DNA of 64,000 nt from Streptomyces ambofaciens ATCC 23877 (GTDB lineage: Bacteria; Actinomycetota; Actinomycetes; Streptomycetales; Streptomycetaceae). The notes below the pieces were generated by a model. That model worked only from the letters and a program-made list of their open reading frames with translations. It did not search any database and had not been told where the DNA came from. Positions 38,103 to 48,211 of this stretch are shown in pieces (position 1 is the first letter of the stretch; each line of letters opens with the position of its first letter). Location of the stretch: positions 2,963,001 through 3,027,000 of the forward strand of contig NZ_CP012382.1 in NCBI RefSeq assembly GCF_001267885.1, written 5' to 3'. Made by a program: the position numbers and the translations under genes.

Positions 38103-38103
<1 letters not shown>
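38090..38103. promoter_or_regulatory. CebR operator over the bglC ribosome site and start codon
   Basis: TGGGAGCGCTTCCA, one mismatch from the palindromic CebR box. It includes the only plausible Shine-Dalgarno (GGGAG, 38091-38095), and its last base is the A of the bglC ATG (38103). Confidence 0.9.
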
Positions 38104-39542
<1,439 letters not shown>

Positions 39543-39567
39543 ACCACCGCACCGGGGGGAGCGGTGG

Positions 39568-39600
39568 CGGGGCGCGGCATCCGGGGGGTGCCGCGCCCCG
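39568..39600 (+). terminator. terminator after bglC
   Basis: A 12-base-pair G+C stem (CGGGGCGCGGCA with its complement) and a 9-base loop lie 25 bases after the bglC stop. Confidence 0.8.
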
Positions 39601-39632
39601 CGTGTCGGGCGCCTCGGCCGGCTGTCGCCGGT

Positions 39633-39744
39633 CACGCGCGGGCGGCCACGCGCAGGCCGTCACGCGCGGGCCGTCACGCGCAGGCCGTCACGCGCGGGCG
39701 GCCACGCGCGGGCGGCCACGCGCAGGCCGTCACCCGCGGGCCGT
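39633..39744. repeat. eight tandem 14-bp repeats
   Basis: Eight contiguous 14-base units alternate between CACGCGCGGGCGGC, CACGCGCAGGCCGT and close variants, filling the space between the bglC terminator and the end of the convergent chitinase gene. Units differ at only a few positions. Confidence 0.92.
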
Positions 39745-39758
39745 CGCCCCGCAAGGCC

Positions 39759-41231
39759 TCACTTGTAGGCGGCGAAGGCCTTCGCGAAGGCGTCCTTCTC
39801 CTGGTCGACGGAGCTGCACGTCGCGTCGGCGGCGGGCTTGGGGCCGCCCGGGCAGGCCTTGTCGCGGGTCGCGGACCACATCGACAGCCGGCCGAGGCCC
39901 TTGGACTCGGCGAACTTCACCAGCTGGGTGGCGTCGTCGACCCGGAAGACCTCGGTCACGACGTCGTTGACGCCGATCATCGGGGTGACGCCGACCGTCT
40001 TCCACGCCTCGGCGTCGGACAGGCCGAGCACCCCCGCGATCTGGGCCTGGGTGGCGGTGGCCGCCTGTTCGGCGTAGGTGCCCATGTCGCCGCTGTAGGC
40101 GGGGCCGTAGTCCATCGCCATGATGTTGACGCCGTCGACCCTCACCCCGTTCTTCTTCGCGTCGGCGAGGAGGTCGACGCCCGCCTGGGTCAGTCCCTCG
40201 GGCATGACCGGGAGGGTGAAGGAGACGTCCAGGTCCGGGTGCTGCTTCTGCAGGGCGGCGACGGCCCGCGCACGGCGGGTGTTGGCGGCCGTGTCCGGCA
40301 GTGCGCCGCCCTCCACGTCGAAGTCGACCTTGGTGAGCCCGTAGGTGTCCACGACCTTGCCGTACGCCGCCGCCAGCGCCTCCGCCGACCTGCACGTCGT
40401 GGCCAGTTCGGAGCCGGCCGCGCCGCCGAAGGAGACGCGGACGTCACCGCCCTCGGCGCGCAGGGCGCCTATCTGACCGGCCACGGCGTCGGTCGCGAGG
40501 TCGGTGACGCCGCCCCATGCGGGGGTGCAGCCGCCGCCGTCCGTGACGAAGGCCAGGTTGTACTCCTTGACGCCGGTCGCCTCGGCACTGGCGACCAGGT
40601 CGAAGGCCGGGTGGAGAGAGGTGTCGACGTAGGGCGCGAAGCCGGCGCCGGTGGCGTCACCGGTGCCGGGGGTCTCGGTGGGCGCCGGGCTGGTGGGGGT
40701 GCCGGTGGGCGTGGGCCGCGTGGTGGCGGTGGCCGTGGGGGCCGGGGTGGGCGCCGAGGTCGCCGGGGGCTCGGTCGGGCGGCCGCTGGGCTGCGGGGTG
40801 GCGCCCTCGTCCGTCGAGCACGCGGCGCCGTCGATCAGGCAGCCGGTCGGGGCGTCCGTGCCGTCGACGACGAAGCCGACCGTGACGGACTCGCCGGCCT
40901 TCAGACCGTCCGTGTCCCACGCGGGCGGGGTCACGGTGACGTGCTGCCCGCTGACGCTCGAGCCGGCGTTCCACAGCGACCCGAGCTTCGCGCCGGCCGG
41001 CAGGTCGAACTCCAGCGTCCAGTCCGTCTTCGGCTGCCCGCTGTCGTTGGTCACGACGTACTGGGCGGTGTAGCCGGTCGACCACGCGCTGGTCCGCGTG
41101 TACGCGGCGCCCACTCCGGCCGCCTGGGCGGTACTGGTGAACATCAGCGCGCCACCGCCGGCGACGGCGGCCGCGACGACGGCGCCGATCGCCTTGTTCC
41201 TGCCACTGATCCTGCGCCGGTGGGTGCTCAT
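39759..41231 (-). CDS. secreted chitinase, CBM2-GH18
   Basis: A 490-residue secreted chitinase. The signal peptide is residues 1-37, ending STAQA. A CBM2-type cellulose/chitin-binding domain covers about 40-125 (YTAQYVVTNDSGQPKTDWTL), followed by a Pro/Thr linker (about 145-190) and a GH18 barrel (about 195-490). The catalytic DxDxE motif is DFDVE at 303-307, with Glu307 the proton donor. The domain order and short barrel resemble Streptomyces family 18 chitinases lacking the insertion domain. Start ATG 41231 is preferred to GTG 41255 because it fits the signal peptide. No DasR-type operator was seen upstream. Confidence 0.92.
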   Translation of the reverse strand: MSTHRRRISGRNKAIGAVVAAAVAGGGALMFTSTAQAAGVGAAYTRTSAWSTGYTAQYVVTNDSGQPKTDWTLEFDLPAGAKLGSLWNAGSSVSGQHVTVTPPAWDTDGLKAGESVTVGFVVDGTDAPTGCLIDGAACSTDEGATPQPSGRPTEPPATSAPTPAPTATATTRPTPTGTPTSPAPTETPGTGDATGAGFAPYVDTSLHPAFDLVASAEATGVKEYNLAFVTDGGGCTPAWGGVTDLATDAVAGQIGALRAEGGDVRVSFGGAAGSELATTCRSAEALAAAYGKVVDTYGLTKVDFDVEGGALPDTAANTRRARAVAALQKQHPDLDVSFTLPVMPEGLTQAGVDLLADAKKNGVRVDGVNIMAMDYGPAYSGDMGTYAEQAATATQAQIAGVLGLSDAEAWKTVGVTPMIGVNDVVTEVFRVDDATQLVKFAESKGLGRLSMWSATRDKACPGGPKPAADATCSSVDQEKDAFAKAFAAYK

Positions 41232-41363
41232 CACGTGCCTGCCTTCGTTGTTCACGGCCCCCGCGGGGCGGGGGGCGTGGGGTGGGGGTGCGGCAGCACG
41301 CTAGCGAGCCGGAAACGGGCAAAGGGCCTGATCCGGACGGGGCTTGGTGATCTTAGGGCGGGC

Positions 41364-42797
41364 TTAAGGAAGGGATCGGGAGCGATTAAAGGTGGAGACC
41401 GGCCGGGGGGTGCGGCGGCGCCGGACGGTGCCGCGGTGCCCACGCCGCGCCGGTGCCGCCCGCCCGTCCAGCTGTATCCAGATGCGTACCTCGGTGCCGC
41501 CGAGCACGGAGGAGCCGATCCGGACGTCGCCGCCCGTCGACTCCGCCAGCCGGCGCACGATGTCCAGGCCGAGGCCGGTCGACCCGTCGTGGCCCGAACC
41601 CCGGCCGCGGGCCATCGCCGCCTCGGGGTCGGGTATGCCGGGGCCCGCGTCCGAGACCAGCACGATCACCGCGTCCTCACCGTTGTGCAGGTCGACGGCG
41701 AAGGCCGTGCCCTCGGCGGTGTGCCGGAAGACGTTGCCGAGCAGGGCGTCGAGGGAGGCGGCCAGGTCGGCGCGTGCCACGGGGATGCGCACCGGCCGGT
41801 CGGCGCCGGCCACCCGCCACTTGCGGCCCTCGTCCTCGGCGAGCGCGGACCAGAACCCCATCCGTTCCCGGACCACCTCGGCCGCGTCGCACCCGGCGCC
41901 GGGGCCGGCGGCGGCCGTCTGCGGCTTGGCGTCCCGGGCGGTGCGGATGATCGTGTCGACCTCGCGCTCCAGTTGTTCGACGGCGGCCCGGGTCTGGTCG
42001 GCGGCCGGACCCTCGCCGAGCGAGGCCGCGTTGAGGCGCAGCACGGTCAGCGGGGTGCGGAGGCGGTGGGACAGGTCGGCGGCCAGTTCCCGCTCGTTGG
42101 CCAGGAGCTGGACCACCTGGTCGGCCATGGAGTTGAAGGCGACCGCCGCGAGCCGCAGTTCGTTCGGCCCCTCCTCCGGCACCCGTGCCCCCAGCTTCCC
42201 CTCCCCCAGTTCGTGGGCGCCCTCCACCAGGCGCTGCGCGGGCTGCACCATGCGCACGCCCAGCCGGTCGGCGACCGCCACCGAGCCGACGATCAGGGCG
42301 ATGCCGACCCCGGCGAGCACCGCCCAGGCGGTGCCGACTCCGTTGGTGACCGCGGACTCGGGGACGTAGACCTCCACGACGGCGATCTCGCCGGTGCTGA
42401 GCGCGACCGGCTGGAGCAGCGCGAAGCCGCCGGACACCTCGGCGGTCGAGGCGCGGCCCATCTCGCGGACGGCGGCGATGTCCTCGTCCCCGGCGCGCCG
42501 GCGGCCGATCTCGGTGCCGCGCCCTGCTCCGCCGTCCGTGCCGTCGGCCCGCGCGCCGGACGCCGGCAGGTGCACGGCCATCCCGGCGTCGGAGCCGGCC
42601 GAGGCGACGACGCGCTCCAACTGGTCGCGGTCGGTGGTGATGGACAGCGCCGGGGCGACGGCGGCGGCCTCCCGCTCGGCGCCCGCGAAGGCACGGTCCC
42701 GGGCCATCTCGCGGATGACGAGGCCGAGTGGGACCGCGAAGGCGACCACGACCATCGCGGTGACCGCCAGCGACACCTTGACCAGGGCCCATCTCAT
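41364..42797 (-). CDS. sensor histidine kinase
   Basis: A 477-residue membrane histidine kinase. TM1 is at residues about 8-28, an extracytoplasmic loop at about 30-155, and TM2 at about 157-178, followed by a HAMP region and the phosphoacceptor His244 in ADLSHRLRTPLTVLRLN. The ATPase domain carries LGNVFRHTAEG (N box), SDAGPGIPD (G1) and GSGHDGSTGLGLDIVRRLAE (G2). A basic Arg-rich tail closes the protein. The start overlaps the response regulator stop by 4 bases. The sensed signal is unknown. Confidence 0.94.
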   Translation of the reverse strand: MRWALVKVSLAVTAMVVVAFAVPLGLVIREMARDRAFAGAEREAAAVAPALSITTDRDQLERVVASAGSDAGMAVHLPASGARADGTDGGAGRGTEIGRRRAGDEDIAAVREMGRASTAEVSGGFALLQPVALSTGEIAVVEVYVPESAVTNGVGTAWAVLAGVGIALIVGSVAVADRLGVRMVQPAQRLVEGAHELGEGKLGARVPEEGPNELRLAAVAFNSMADQVVQLLANERELAADLSHRLRTPLTVLRLNAASLGEGPAADQTRAAVEQLEREVDTIIRTARDAKPQTAAAGPGAGCDAAEVVRERMGFWSALAEDEGRKWRVAGADRPVRIPVARADLAASLDALLGNVFRHTAEGTAFAVDLHNGEDAVIVLVSDAGPGIPDPEAAMARGRGSGHDGSTGLGLDIVRRLAESTGGDVRIGSSVLGGTEVRIWIQLDGRAAPARRGHRGTVRRRRTPRPVSTFNRSRSLP

Positions 42798-43630
42798 CGT
42801 GGCGGCTCCGCCCCGGGGGACCCGGCGGACGGCCCGGCGGCCGGGCCCGCGGGGCGCTCGGGCGGCGCTTGCGCGGGCCGTGCGGTGGGCAGGACCGCGG
42901 GGGGCCCGGTGGGCGCTTGCGCGGGCGACACGGGGGGCTGGTCCGCGGGCGGTTCCAGTTTCACGCCGACACCGCGCAGGGTGTGCAGGTAGCGGGGCCG
43001 GGCCGCGGTCTCGCCGAGTTTGCGCCGCAACCAGGACAGATGGACGTCGATGGTCTGGTCGTCGCCGTAGGACTGCTGCCAGACCTCGGCGAGCAGCTCC
43101 CTGCGGGGGACGACGACGCCAGGGCGTCCGGCGAGGAAGGCGAGCAGGTCGAACTCACGGCGGGTCAGGTCGAGCCGGGCACCGTCCAGTTCGGCCTGGC
43201 GGCGCAGCGGGTCGACGGTGAGGCCGCCGACCCGGATGACGGTCGACGGCGCCGCCTCGGCCGGGCCGGACCTGGCCCGGCGCAGGACGGCCGCCATCCG
43301 GGCCGACAGGTGCTCGACGGAGAACGGCTTGGTGAGGTAGTCGTCCGCGCCCGCGTTCAACAGCCGTACGACCTCCGCCTCGTCGTCCCGGGCGGTGGCG
43401 ACGATCACCGGCACGTCGGTGATGCCGCGCAGCATCTTCAGCGCCTCGGAGCCGTCCAGGTCGGGCAGTCCGAGGTCCAGGATCACCACGTCGAAGCGGA
43501 AATGGGCGACCTCGCGCAGCGCCTCCAGTGCCGTACCGACGCTGCGCACGGTGTGCGCGGCGTCGGTCAGGTGCCGGATGAGCGCCGAGCGTACGAACTG
43601 GTCGTCCTCGACCACGAGCACACTTGCCAT
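42794..43630 (-). CDS. OmpR/PhoB-family response regulator
   Basis: A 278-residue response regulator. The receiver has an acidic pocket EDD (residues 8-10), phosphoacceptor Asp52 in VVILDLGLPDLDG and the conserved YLTKPF lysine. The winged-helix domain spans about 130-220 (LTRREFDLLAFLAGRPG; DQTIDVHLSWLRRKLGE). About 55 residues of Pro/Ala-rich low-complexity sequence are added at the C-terminus. ATG 43630 (MASVLVVEDD) is taken; a GTG three codons upstream is possible and neither has a clear ribosome site. It pairs with the overlapping kinase. Confidence 0.94.
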   Translation of the reverse strand: MASVLVVEDDQFVRSALIRHLTDAAHTVRSVGTALEALREVAHFRFDVVILDLGLPDLDGSEALKMLRGITDVPVIVATARDDEAEVVRLLNAGADDYLTKPFSVEHLSARMAAVLRRARSGPAEAAPSTVIRVGGLTVDPLRRQAELDGARLDLTRREFDLLAFLAGRPGVVVPRRELLAEVWQQSYGDDQTIDVHLSWLRRKLGETAARPRYLHTLRGVGVKLEPPADQPPVSPAQAPTGPPAVLPTARPAQAPPERPAGPAAGPSAGSPGAEPPR

Positions 43631-43752
43631 GGGCGGCACCGTACGCCATGCGGCCGAGCCCGGTGCGGGCCTGTGGACAACTCCGGCCCGCCCCGGCCTC
43701 GTCCCCGTTCCGCCTCTCGCAGGGGCGACACGCGTGTGACGGGTGAGGCAGT

Positions 43753-44319
43753 ATGGCCGCGATGCGCAGAGGACTCGTACACGTACTGGCCTGGCTGCTC
43801 GCCACGGGCGCGGCGGTCACCCTGTCGTGGTGGGGCGTCCACACGGTGATGGCGGGCACGGCCTACGACGCGCCCCGCGCGCTGCCCGTCACGGCGGCCG
43901 ACGCGTCCGTGCCGGACGCGCGTGAGCCGGACGGCGCCGAGGACGCGAAGCCGTCGGTGTCGTCCACCCGGCGGCCGTCGCCGTCGGGCAGTCCGTCGCC
44001 CACCCCGAGCGGAACGCCTCGGAAGCCGGACCCCGCGCCGTCGCGGACGGCGAAGCCCTCCGCCCCCGCCGCGTCCGATCACTCCCCCACGGCGTCCGGC
44101 CGGGTCAGGAGCTACGACACCGACGGCGGGCGCGCGGTCTTCGACCTCGGTACGGCGTCCGCGTCCCTGGTGTCGGCGACGCCGGGCGCCGGCTGGTCGA
44201 TGCAGGTGTGGAAGACGGAGTCGTGGATCCGGGTGGAGTTCACCTCGGGCGCGGACCGGGTGTCGGTGTTCTGCACCTGGCACGACGGCCCGCCGCGGGT
44301 GGAGATCGGGAGCTACTGA
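43753..44319 (+). CDS. membrane-anchored/secreted protein of unknown function divergent from a two-component system
   Basis: A 188-residue protein with an N-terminal hydrophobic segment (LVHVLAWLLATGAAVTLSWW, residues about 8-27) acting as a signal-anchor. A Ser/Pro/Thr-rich stalk (about 60-115) leads to a 70-residue C-terminal domain with TDGGRAVFDLGTASASLVSA and VEFTSGADRVSVFCTWHDGPPRVEI. No enzymatic motif is seen. GTGAGG lies 4 bases before the ATG. It starts 122 bases from the response regulator gene on the opposite strand, so it may be controlled by, or signal to, that system; this is inference. Confidence 0.8.
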   Translation: MAAMRRGLVHVLAWLLATGAAVTLSWWGVHTVMAGTAYDAPRALPVTAADASVPDAREPDGAEDAKPSVSSTRRPSPSGSPSPTPSGTPRKPDPAPSRTAKPSAPAASDHSPTASGRVRSYDTDGGRAVFDLGTASASLVSATPGAGWSMQVWKTESWIRVEFTSGADRVSVFCTWHDGPPRVEIGSY

Positions 44320-44320
44320 G

Positions 44321-45190
44321 TCACCGGAAGACGGAGGCCGGCGGTGCGGGGGAGGCCACCGCCGCCGCGTCCGGCACGGGTGCGGCGCCGCCGGTGAAGT
44401 CGGTCAGCGCGCGGCCGTGCTCCACACGCGCCGGGTGGGGGTCGGAGGCGGCGCGGCGGGTGAGTTCCCCGACCGGCAGCGGCCGGTCGGAGGCGACGAG
44501 GACCGCGTTGCCGAACCGTTTTCCGCGCAGCACGGCCGGGTCGGCGACGAGCGCCAGTTCCGGGAAGCGGGCGGCGGCGGTGGCGATCTGGCCGCGCAGA
44601 TGGGCGAGGGGCGGGCCGTCGGCGATGTTGGCGGCGTAGATCCCGCCGGGCGCGAGGGTGCGCCGGACCTCGTCGAGGAACTCGGTGGACGTGAGGTGGG
44701 CCGGTGTCCTGGCCCCGCTGAAGACGTCCGCGAGGACCAGGTGCGCCCAGCCGTCGGGCACCTTGGCCAGCCCGGCGCGGGCGTCGGTGGAGCGCACCCG
44801 GATGCGCGCGCCGGGGTCGGGCGGGAGTTCCCGCCGCACCAGCCGGACGAGGCCCGCGTCCCGCTCGACGACCTGCTGGGTGGAGCGGGGGCGGGTGGCG
44901 GCGACGTAGCGGGCGAGGGTGAAGGCCCCGCCGCCGAGGTGCACGGCCTGGACGGGCTTGCCGGGCGGGGCGGCCAGGTCGATGACGTGTCCGAGGCGGC
45001 GCTGGTACTCGAAGGACAGGTACGCCGGGTCGTCCAGGTCGACGTGCGACTGGGGAGCGCCGTCGATCAGCAGGGTCCAGGCCCTGGGCCGCTCCCGGTC
45101 GGGGACGAGTTCGGCGAGCCCGCCGTCGACGTTCTCGGCGACGGTCTCGGCGGCAGCGCGCCCGCGGCGGGCGTTCCTGGACTTTCCCAT
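44321..45190 (-). CDS. spermidine synthase-like methyltransferase-fold protein
   Basis: A 289-residue Rossmann-fold protein of the spermidine synthase (SpeE-like) superfamily. The cofactor-binding segment is AVHLGGGAFTLARYVAATRP, an acidic residue follows in QQVVERDAGLVRLV, and WAHLVLADVFSGARTPAHL corresponds to the D-x-F active-site loop. The C-terminal 40 residues are Ala/Pro-rich. No S-adenosylmethionine decarboxylase gene is near, and many actinobacterial members have no proven polyamine role, so the substrate is open. It converges on the membrane-anchored protein gene with one base between stops. Confidence 0.85.
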   Translation of the reverse strand: MGKSRNARRGRAAAETVAENVDGGLAELVPDRERPRAWTLLIDGAPQSHVDLDDPAYLSFEYQRRLGHVIDLAAPPGKPVQAVHLGGGAFTLARYVAATRPRSTQQVVERDAGLVRLVRRELPPDPGARIRVRSTDARAGLAKVPDGWAHLVLADVFSGARTPAHLTSTEFLDEVRRTLAPGGIYAANIADGPPLAHLRGQIATAAARFPELALVADPAVLRGKRFGNAVLVASDRPLPVGELTRRAASDPHPARVEHGRALTDFTGGAAPVPDAAAVASPAPPASVFR

Positions 45191-45235
45191 CGGACCATTA
45201 TCGGACCGCGCGCGGACAGCGGGCCGCCGGACGGC

Positions 45236-45619
45236 TCAGCGGCAGCTGTCGGCGGCCTCGATCAGCCGGGCCGCCTCGCCCAGCGCGGCCCGCAGTACGG
45301 CCGGGTCGGTCGCCAGGTCCGCCTCACCGGGCGGCACCAGCCAGCCCGAGCCCTCGACGGGGGGCTCGGGGTCCAGGTCGAGCCTCAGTCCGCGGCCGTC
45401 CGTCTCCGTGCAGGTGCTGCCCGGCACGTCCCAGGCGGCGGCCGTGCCGGAGGGCACCAGGAACCCCAGGGTGTCGCAGCCGTCGTCGTGGATCACCGGT
45501 CCCACTCCCTCACCGGCGCCCCGCCTGAGGATGTCGACCGCCTCCAGACCCTGCCGGGTCGGCACGGTCACGACGTCACAGGCGTCGCAGGGGGGATCGC
45601 TGCTTGGTCTGGTATCCAT
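45236..45619 (-). CDS. hypothetical protein
   Basis: A 127-residue soluble protein. Near the N-terminus is a cysteine-containing segment SSDPPCDACDVVTVPTRQG, followed by ILRRGAGEGVGPVIHDDGCD and a C-terminal helix (AVLRAALGEAARLIEAADS). The layout (a G-P-V-hydrophobic strand, then a G-x-L-V-P-P segment) recalls the C-terminal part of Streptomyces proteins annotated as bifunctional DNA primase/polymerase-like, but the resemblance is weak and no catalytic domain is present. Start MDTRPSS is chosen over a longer frame to 45694. Confidence 0.65.
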   Translation of the reverse strand: MDTRPSSDPPCDACDVVTVPTRQGLEAVDILRRGAGEGVGPVIHDDGCDTLGFLVPSGTAAAWDVPGSTCTETDGRGLRLDLDPEPPVEGSGWLVPPGEADLATDPAVLRAALGEAARLIEAADSCR

Positions 45620-45916
45620 CCCGGCCTCCACCACGGAACTCCTCCTCGGACGAGCGGGTCGGGAGTCGGGGGTCTCCCGGTCCACAGGGTTCAACGCGTC
45701 GGACCGTCAACGGCTACGGCGGAAGTCAGCCGCAAAGGATGGCAGTTCATGGCAGATCGGGGATGAGATATCCGGTTTGTAGCCAAACACCGCGTAGCGA
45801 CTCCGTCACAGCAGGTACGTTCTTGCTCGCCGGACGCGGAGACGACATGGGGAGAAACATCCACAAGTCGCCTCTTGGCCGGCATGGTTCGACGGTTCGC
45901 ACGAGAGGACCCGGCC
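45620..45916. other. intergenic region upstream of HTH-TPR regulator
   Basis: A 297-base stretch between divergent genes. It is slightly less G+C-rich than its surroundings near 45760-45870, where the promoter of the rightward regulator is expected. No gene or strong hairpin is supported. Confidence 0.45.
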
Positions 45917-47428
45917 ATGGAGTCGTCGACGGTGACCTCCGCCCAGCCCGACCGGCCCCCGCGGCCCAACCTCGCCTTCCGGCGGTTGCGCGGGCAGCGC
46001 TCGCCGGCCGAGTTCGCTGCGGCGGTGCGCCGGGCCGCACGCGAGATCGGCGAGCGGGTCAGCTGTGACGCGCGCTACGTCGGCCGGGTCGAGGCGGGTG
46101 AGATCCGTTGCCCCAACTACGCGTACGAGCGGGTGTTCCTGCACATGTTCCCCGGCCGCACGCTCACCGACCTGGGGTTCGCGCCCCGTTCGTCGGTACG
46201 CGGACGCCGGGCGCGCACCGCCGAGGACGCGCTCCCCGCGCACGTCGGCGGGCCGCCGCATGCCACGGGTGAGACACGAGGGGCGGACGAGCCGTATGAC
46301 ACGCAGGACCCGCACCACCAGCACGGCCGGCACCACCAGCAGGACCCGCACCACCCGCACCACCCGCAGGACCCGCACCACCTGTACGACAAGCAAGACG
46401 ACAACGAGGAGAGCGACGTGCTGCGTCGCGCATTCATGACGAGCGGTGCCACGGTGGCCGCCGCCTCGCTGGGGCCCATCGGGCTCGCCCTCGACGCCGC
46501 GGCGGCGGGACGCCCCGTGCGCCGGGCGGGGGCGGGCGACGCGGGCGCGCTGGAAGAAGCCGTCCGCCGGATCCGGCTGCTCGACGACCGGCACGGCGCG
46601 GACGGTCTCTACCGGCGCGCGGCGGCCCCGCTGCGCACCGCCTACGCGCTCCTGGACGCCGGCGCGACCCGGCAGACGACGGCCGACCGGCTCTACTCGG
46701 GCGCCGGTGAACTGGCGATCTCCGTGGGCTGGCTGGCGCACGACTCCGGGCGCTTCGACGACGCGCGCTCCCACTACGCCGAGGCCCTCGCCACCGCCCG
46801 CGTGACGGGCGATCCGGGGCTGGAGGCGCACGCCTTCTGCAACATGGCGTTCCTCGCCCGTGACGCCGGGCGTCCGCGCGAGGCGGTACGGGCGGCGCAG
46901 GCCGCACAGCGCGCCGCCCGTCCCCTGGGCTCGGCGCGGCTGATGTCCCTGCTCGCGCTGCGCGAGGCGGGCGGCTGGGCCGGGCTCGCCGACCGGGTCG
47001 GCTGCGAACAGGCGCTGGCCCGCGCGCAGGCCTTCTTCGGGCGGGGCCCCTCGGACGCCGACCCCGAGTGGATGAGCTTCTACGGCGAGGCCGAGCTGGA
47101 GGGGCTCGAGGCCCAGTGCTGGTCCACCCTCGGCGACTGGCCGCGGGCGGCCCGGCACGCGCGCCGGGCGGCCGATTCGCAGGACCCGCACTTCACCCGG
47201 AACCTCGCGCTGTACTCGGCGGAACTGGCGGACGACCTCGCCCGCGGCGGACGCCCCGACGAGGCGGCCGGGGCGGGCCTGCGCGTCCTGGACCTGCTGG
47301 GCGAGGTCCAGTCGTCGCGCATCCACACGATGCTGGCGGGCACGGCCCGGGTACTGCTGCCGCACCGGCGGGCGTCGGGGGTGTCGGCCTTCCTGGAACG
47401 CCACGCGTCCCTGCCCCGCACGGCGTGA
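45917..47428 (+). CDS. HTH-TPR regulator with His-rich linker
   Basis: A 503-residue regulator-type protein. Residues about 20-90 form an XRE-like helix-turn-helix (AEFAAAVRRAAREIGERVSC; VGRVEAGEIRCPNYAYERVF). Residues 131-156 are extremely His-rich, with three DPHH units and 11 His. Residues 170-196 are RRAFMTSGATVAAASLGP followed by more hydrophobic sequence, a Tat-like segment in mid-protein. The rest consists of TPR-like helices (AISVGWLAHDSGRFDDARSH; CNMAFLARDAGRPREAVRAA). Such HTH-TPR proteins are common developmental/antibiotic regulators in Streptomyces (NsdA-like). ATG 45917 has GAGAGGA 8 bases upstream. Confidence 0.85.
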   Translation: MESSTVTSAQPDRPPRPNLAFRRLRGQRSPAEFAAAVRRAAREIGERVSCDARYVGRVEAGEIRCPNYAYERVFLHMFPGRTLTDLGFAPRSSVRGRRARTAEDALPAHVGGPPHATGETRGADEPYDTQDPHHQHGRHHQQDPHHPHHPQDPHHLYDKQDDNEESDVLRRAFMTSGATVAAASLGPIGLALDAAAAGRPVRRAGAGDAGALEEAVRRIRLLDDRHGADGLYRRAAAPLRTAYALLDAGATRQTTADRLYSGAGELAISVGWLAHDSGRFDDARSHYAEALATARVTGDPGLEAHAFCNMAFLARDAGRPREAVRAAQAAQRAARPLGSARLMSLLALREAGGWAGLADRVGCEQALARAQAFFGRGPSDADPEWMSFYGEAELEGLEAQCWSTLGDWPRAARHARRAADSQDPHFTRNLALYSAELADDLARGGRPDEAAGAGLRVLDLLGEVQSSRIHTMLAGTARVLLPHRRASGVSAFLERHASLPRTA

Positions 47429-47444
47429 CCTCCGTCGCCACCGG

Positions 47445-47588
47445 GCGCCCCGCCCCACCGGCCCACCAGCGCACCGACCCTCCGGTCCACGGGCGCGCCG
47501 CCCCACCGGCCCACCAGCGCACCGACCCTCCGGTCCACGGGCGCACCGACCCTCCGGTCCACGGGCGCCCCGCCCCACCGGTCCACGG
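47445..47588. repeat. six tandem 24-bp repeats
   Basis: Six contiguous 24-base units of two kinds (GCGCACCGACCCTCCGGTCC + ACGG, and GCGCCCCGCCCCACCGGCCC + ACCA) occur in the order B-A-B-A-A-B'. They fill the gap between the stops of two convergent genes. Confidence 0.92.
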
Positions 47589-47614
47589 GCGCGCCGGTGC
47601 GGTCGCGGTCCGGG

Positions 47615-48211
47615 TCAGCCCGCCAGGTGCCCCAGGTCGTTCCAGCTCTCCAGCGCCGGCTCCCCGTAGGCCCACCCCAGCACCGACAGCGACGTCGGGT
47701 TCAGGCGTATCCGGGCCGCGAAGTCCAGCGGCAGCCCCAGCCACCGCGCCCCGATCGACCGCAGGATGTGCCCGTGGGCGAAGACCAGCACGTCGCGGTC
47801 CGTCTCGCGCGCCCACGCGACGACCTCGTCGGCGCGCGCGGTGACCTCCGCCAGGCTCTCGCCCTCCGGGACCCCGTCCCGCCAGATCAGCCAGCCGGGC
47901 CGGACAGCCTGGATCTCGTCCGGCGTCATGCCCTCGTACGCGCCGTAGTCCCACTCCATCAGCGTGTCCCAGGACCGGGCGCGCTCGCCGAAGCCGGCGA
48001 GTTCGCAGGTCTCCCGCGCGCGGGCGAGCGGACTGGTGCGCACCTCGACGCCGGGCAGCCCTTCGAGCGGCGCCCGGTGCAGCCGCTCGCCGAGCAGCTT
48101 GGCACCGCGCCGGCCCTCCTCCAGCAGCGGCACATCGGTCCTGCCGGTGTGCTTGCCGGACAGCGACCACTCGGTCTGTCCGTGCCGGGCCAGCAGGATG
48201 CGCGGTGCCAT
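47615..48211 (-). CDS. histidine phosphatase family protein
   Basis: A 198-residue phosphoglycerate mutase-like phosphatase. The catalytic motif [10 protein letters not shown] is near the N-terminus (His10 as nucleophile). The segments [17 protein letters not shown] and [15 protein letters not shown] follow, and the second catalytic His is in [14 protein letters not shown]. It dephosphorylates small phosphorylated metabolites; the substrate cannot be read. It converges on the HTH-TPR gene across the 24-bp repeats. Confidence 0.92.
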   Translation of the reverse strand: MAPRILLARHGQTEWSLSGKHTGRTDVPLLEEGRRGAKLLGERLHRAPLEGLPGVEVRTSPLARARETCELAGFGERARSWDTLMEWDYGAYEGMTPDEIQAVRPGWLIWRDGVPEGESLAEVTARADEVVAWARETDRDVLVFAHGHILRSIGARWLGLPLDFAARIRLNPTSLSVLGWAYGEPALESWNDLGHLAG

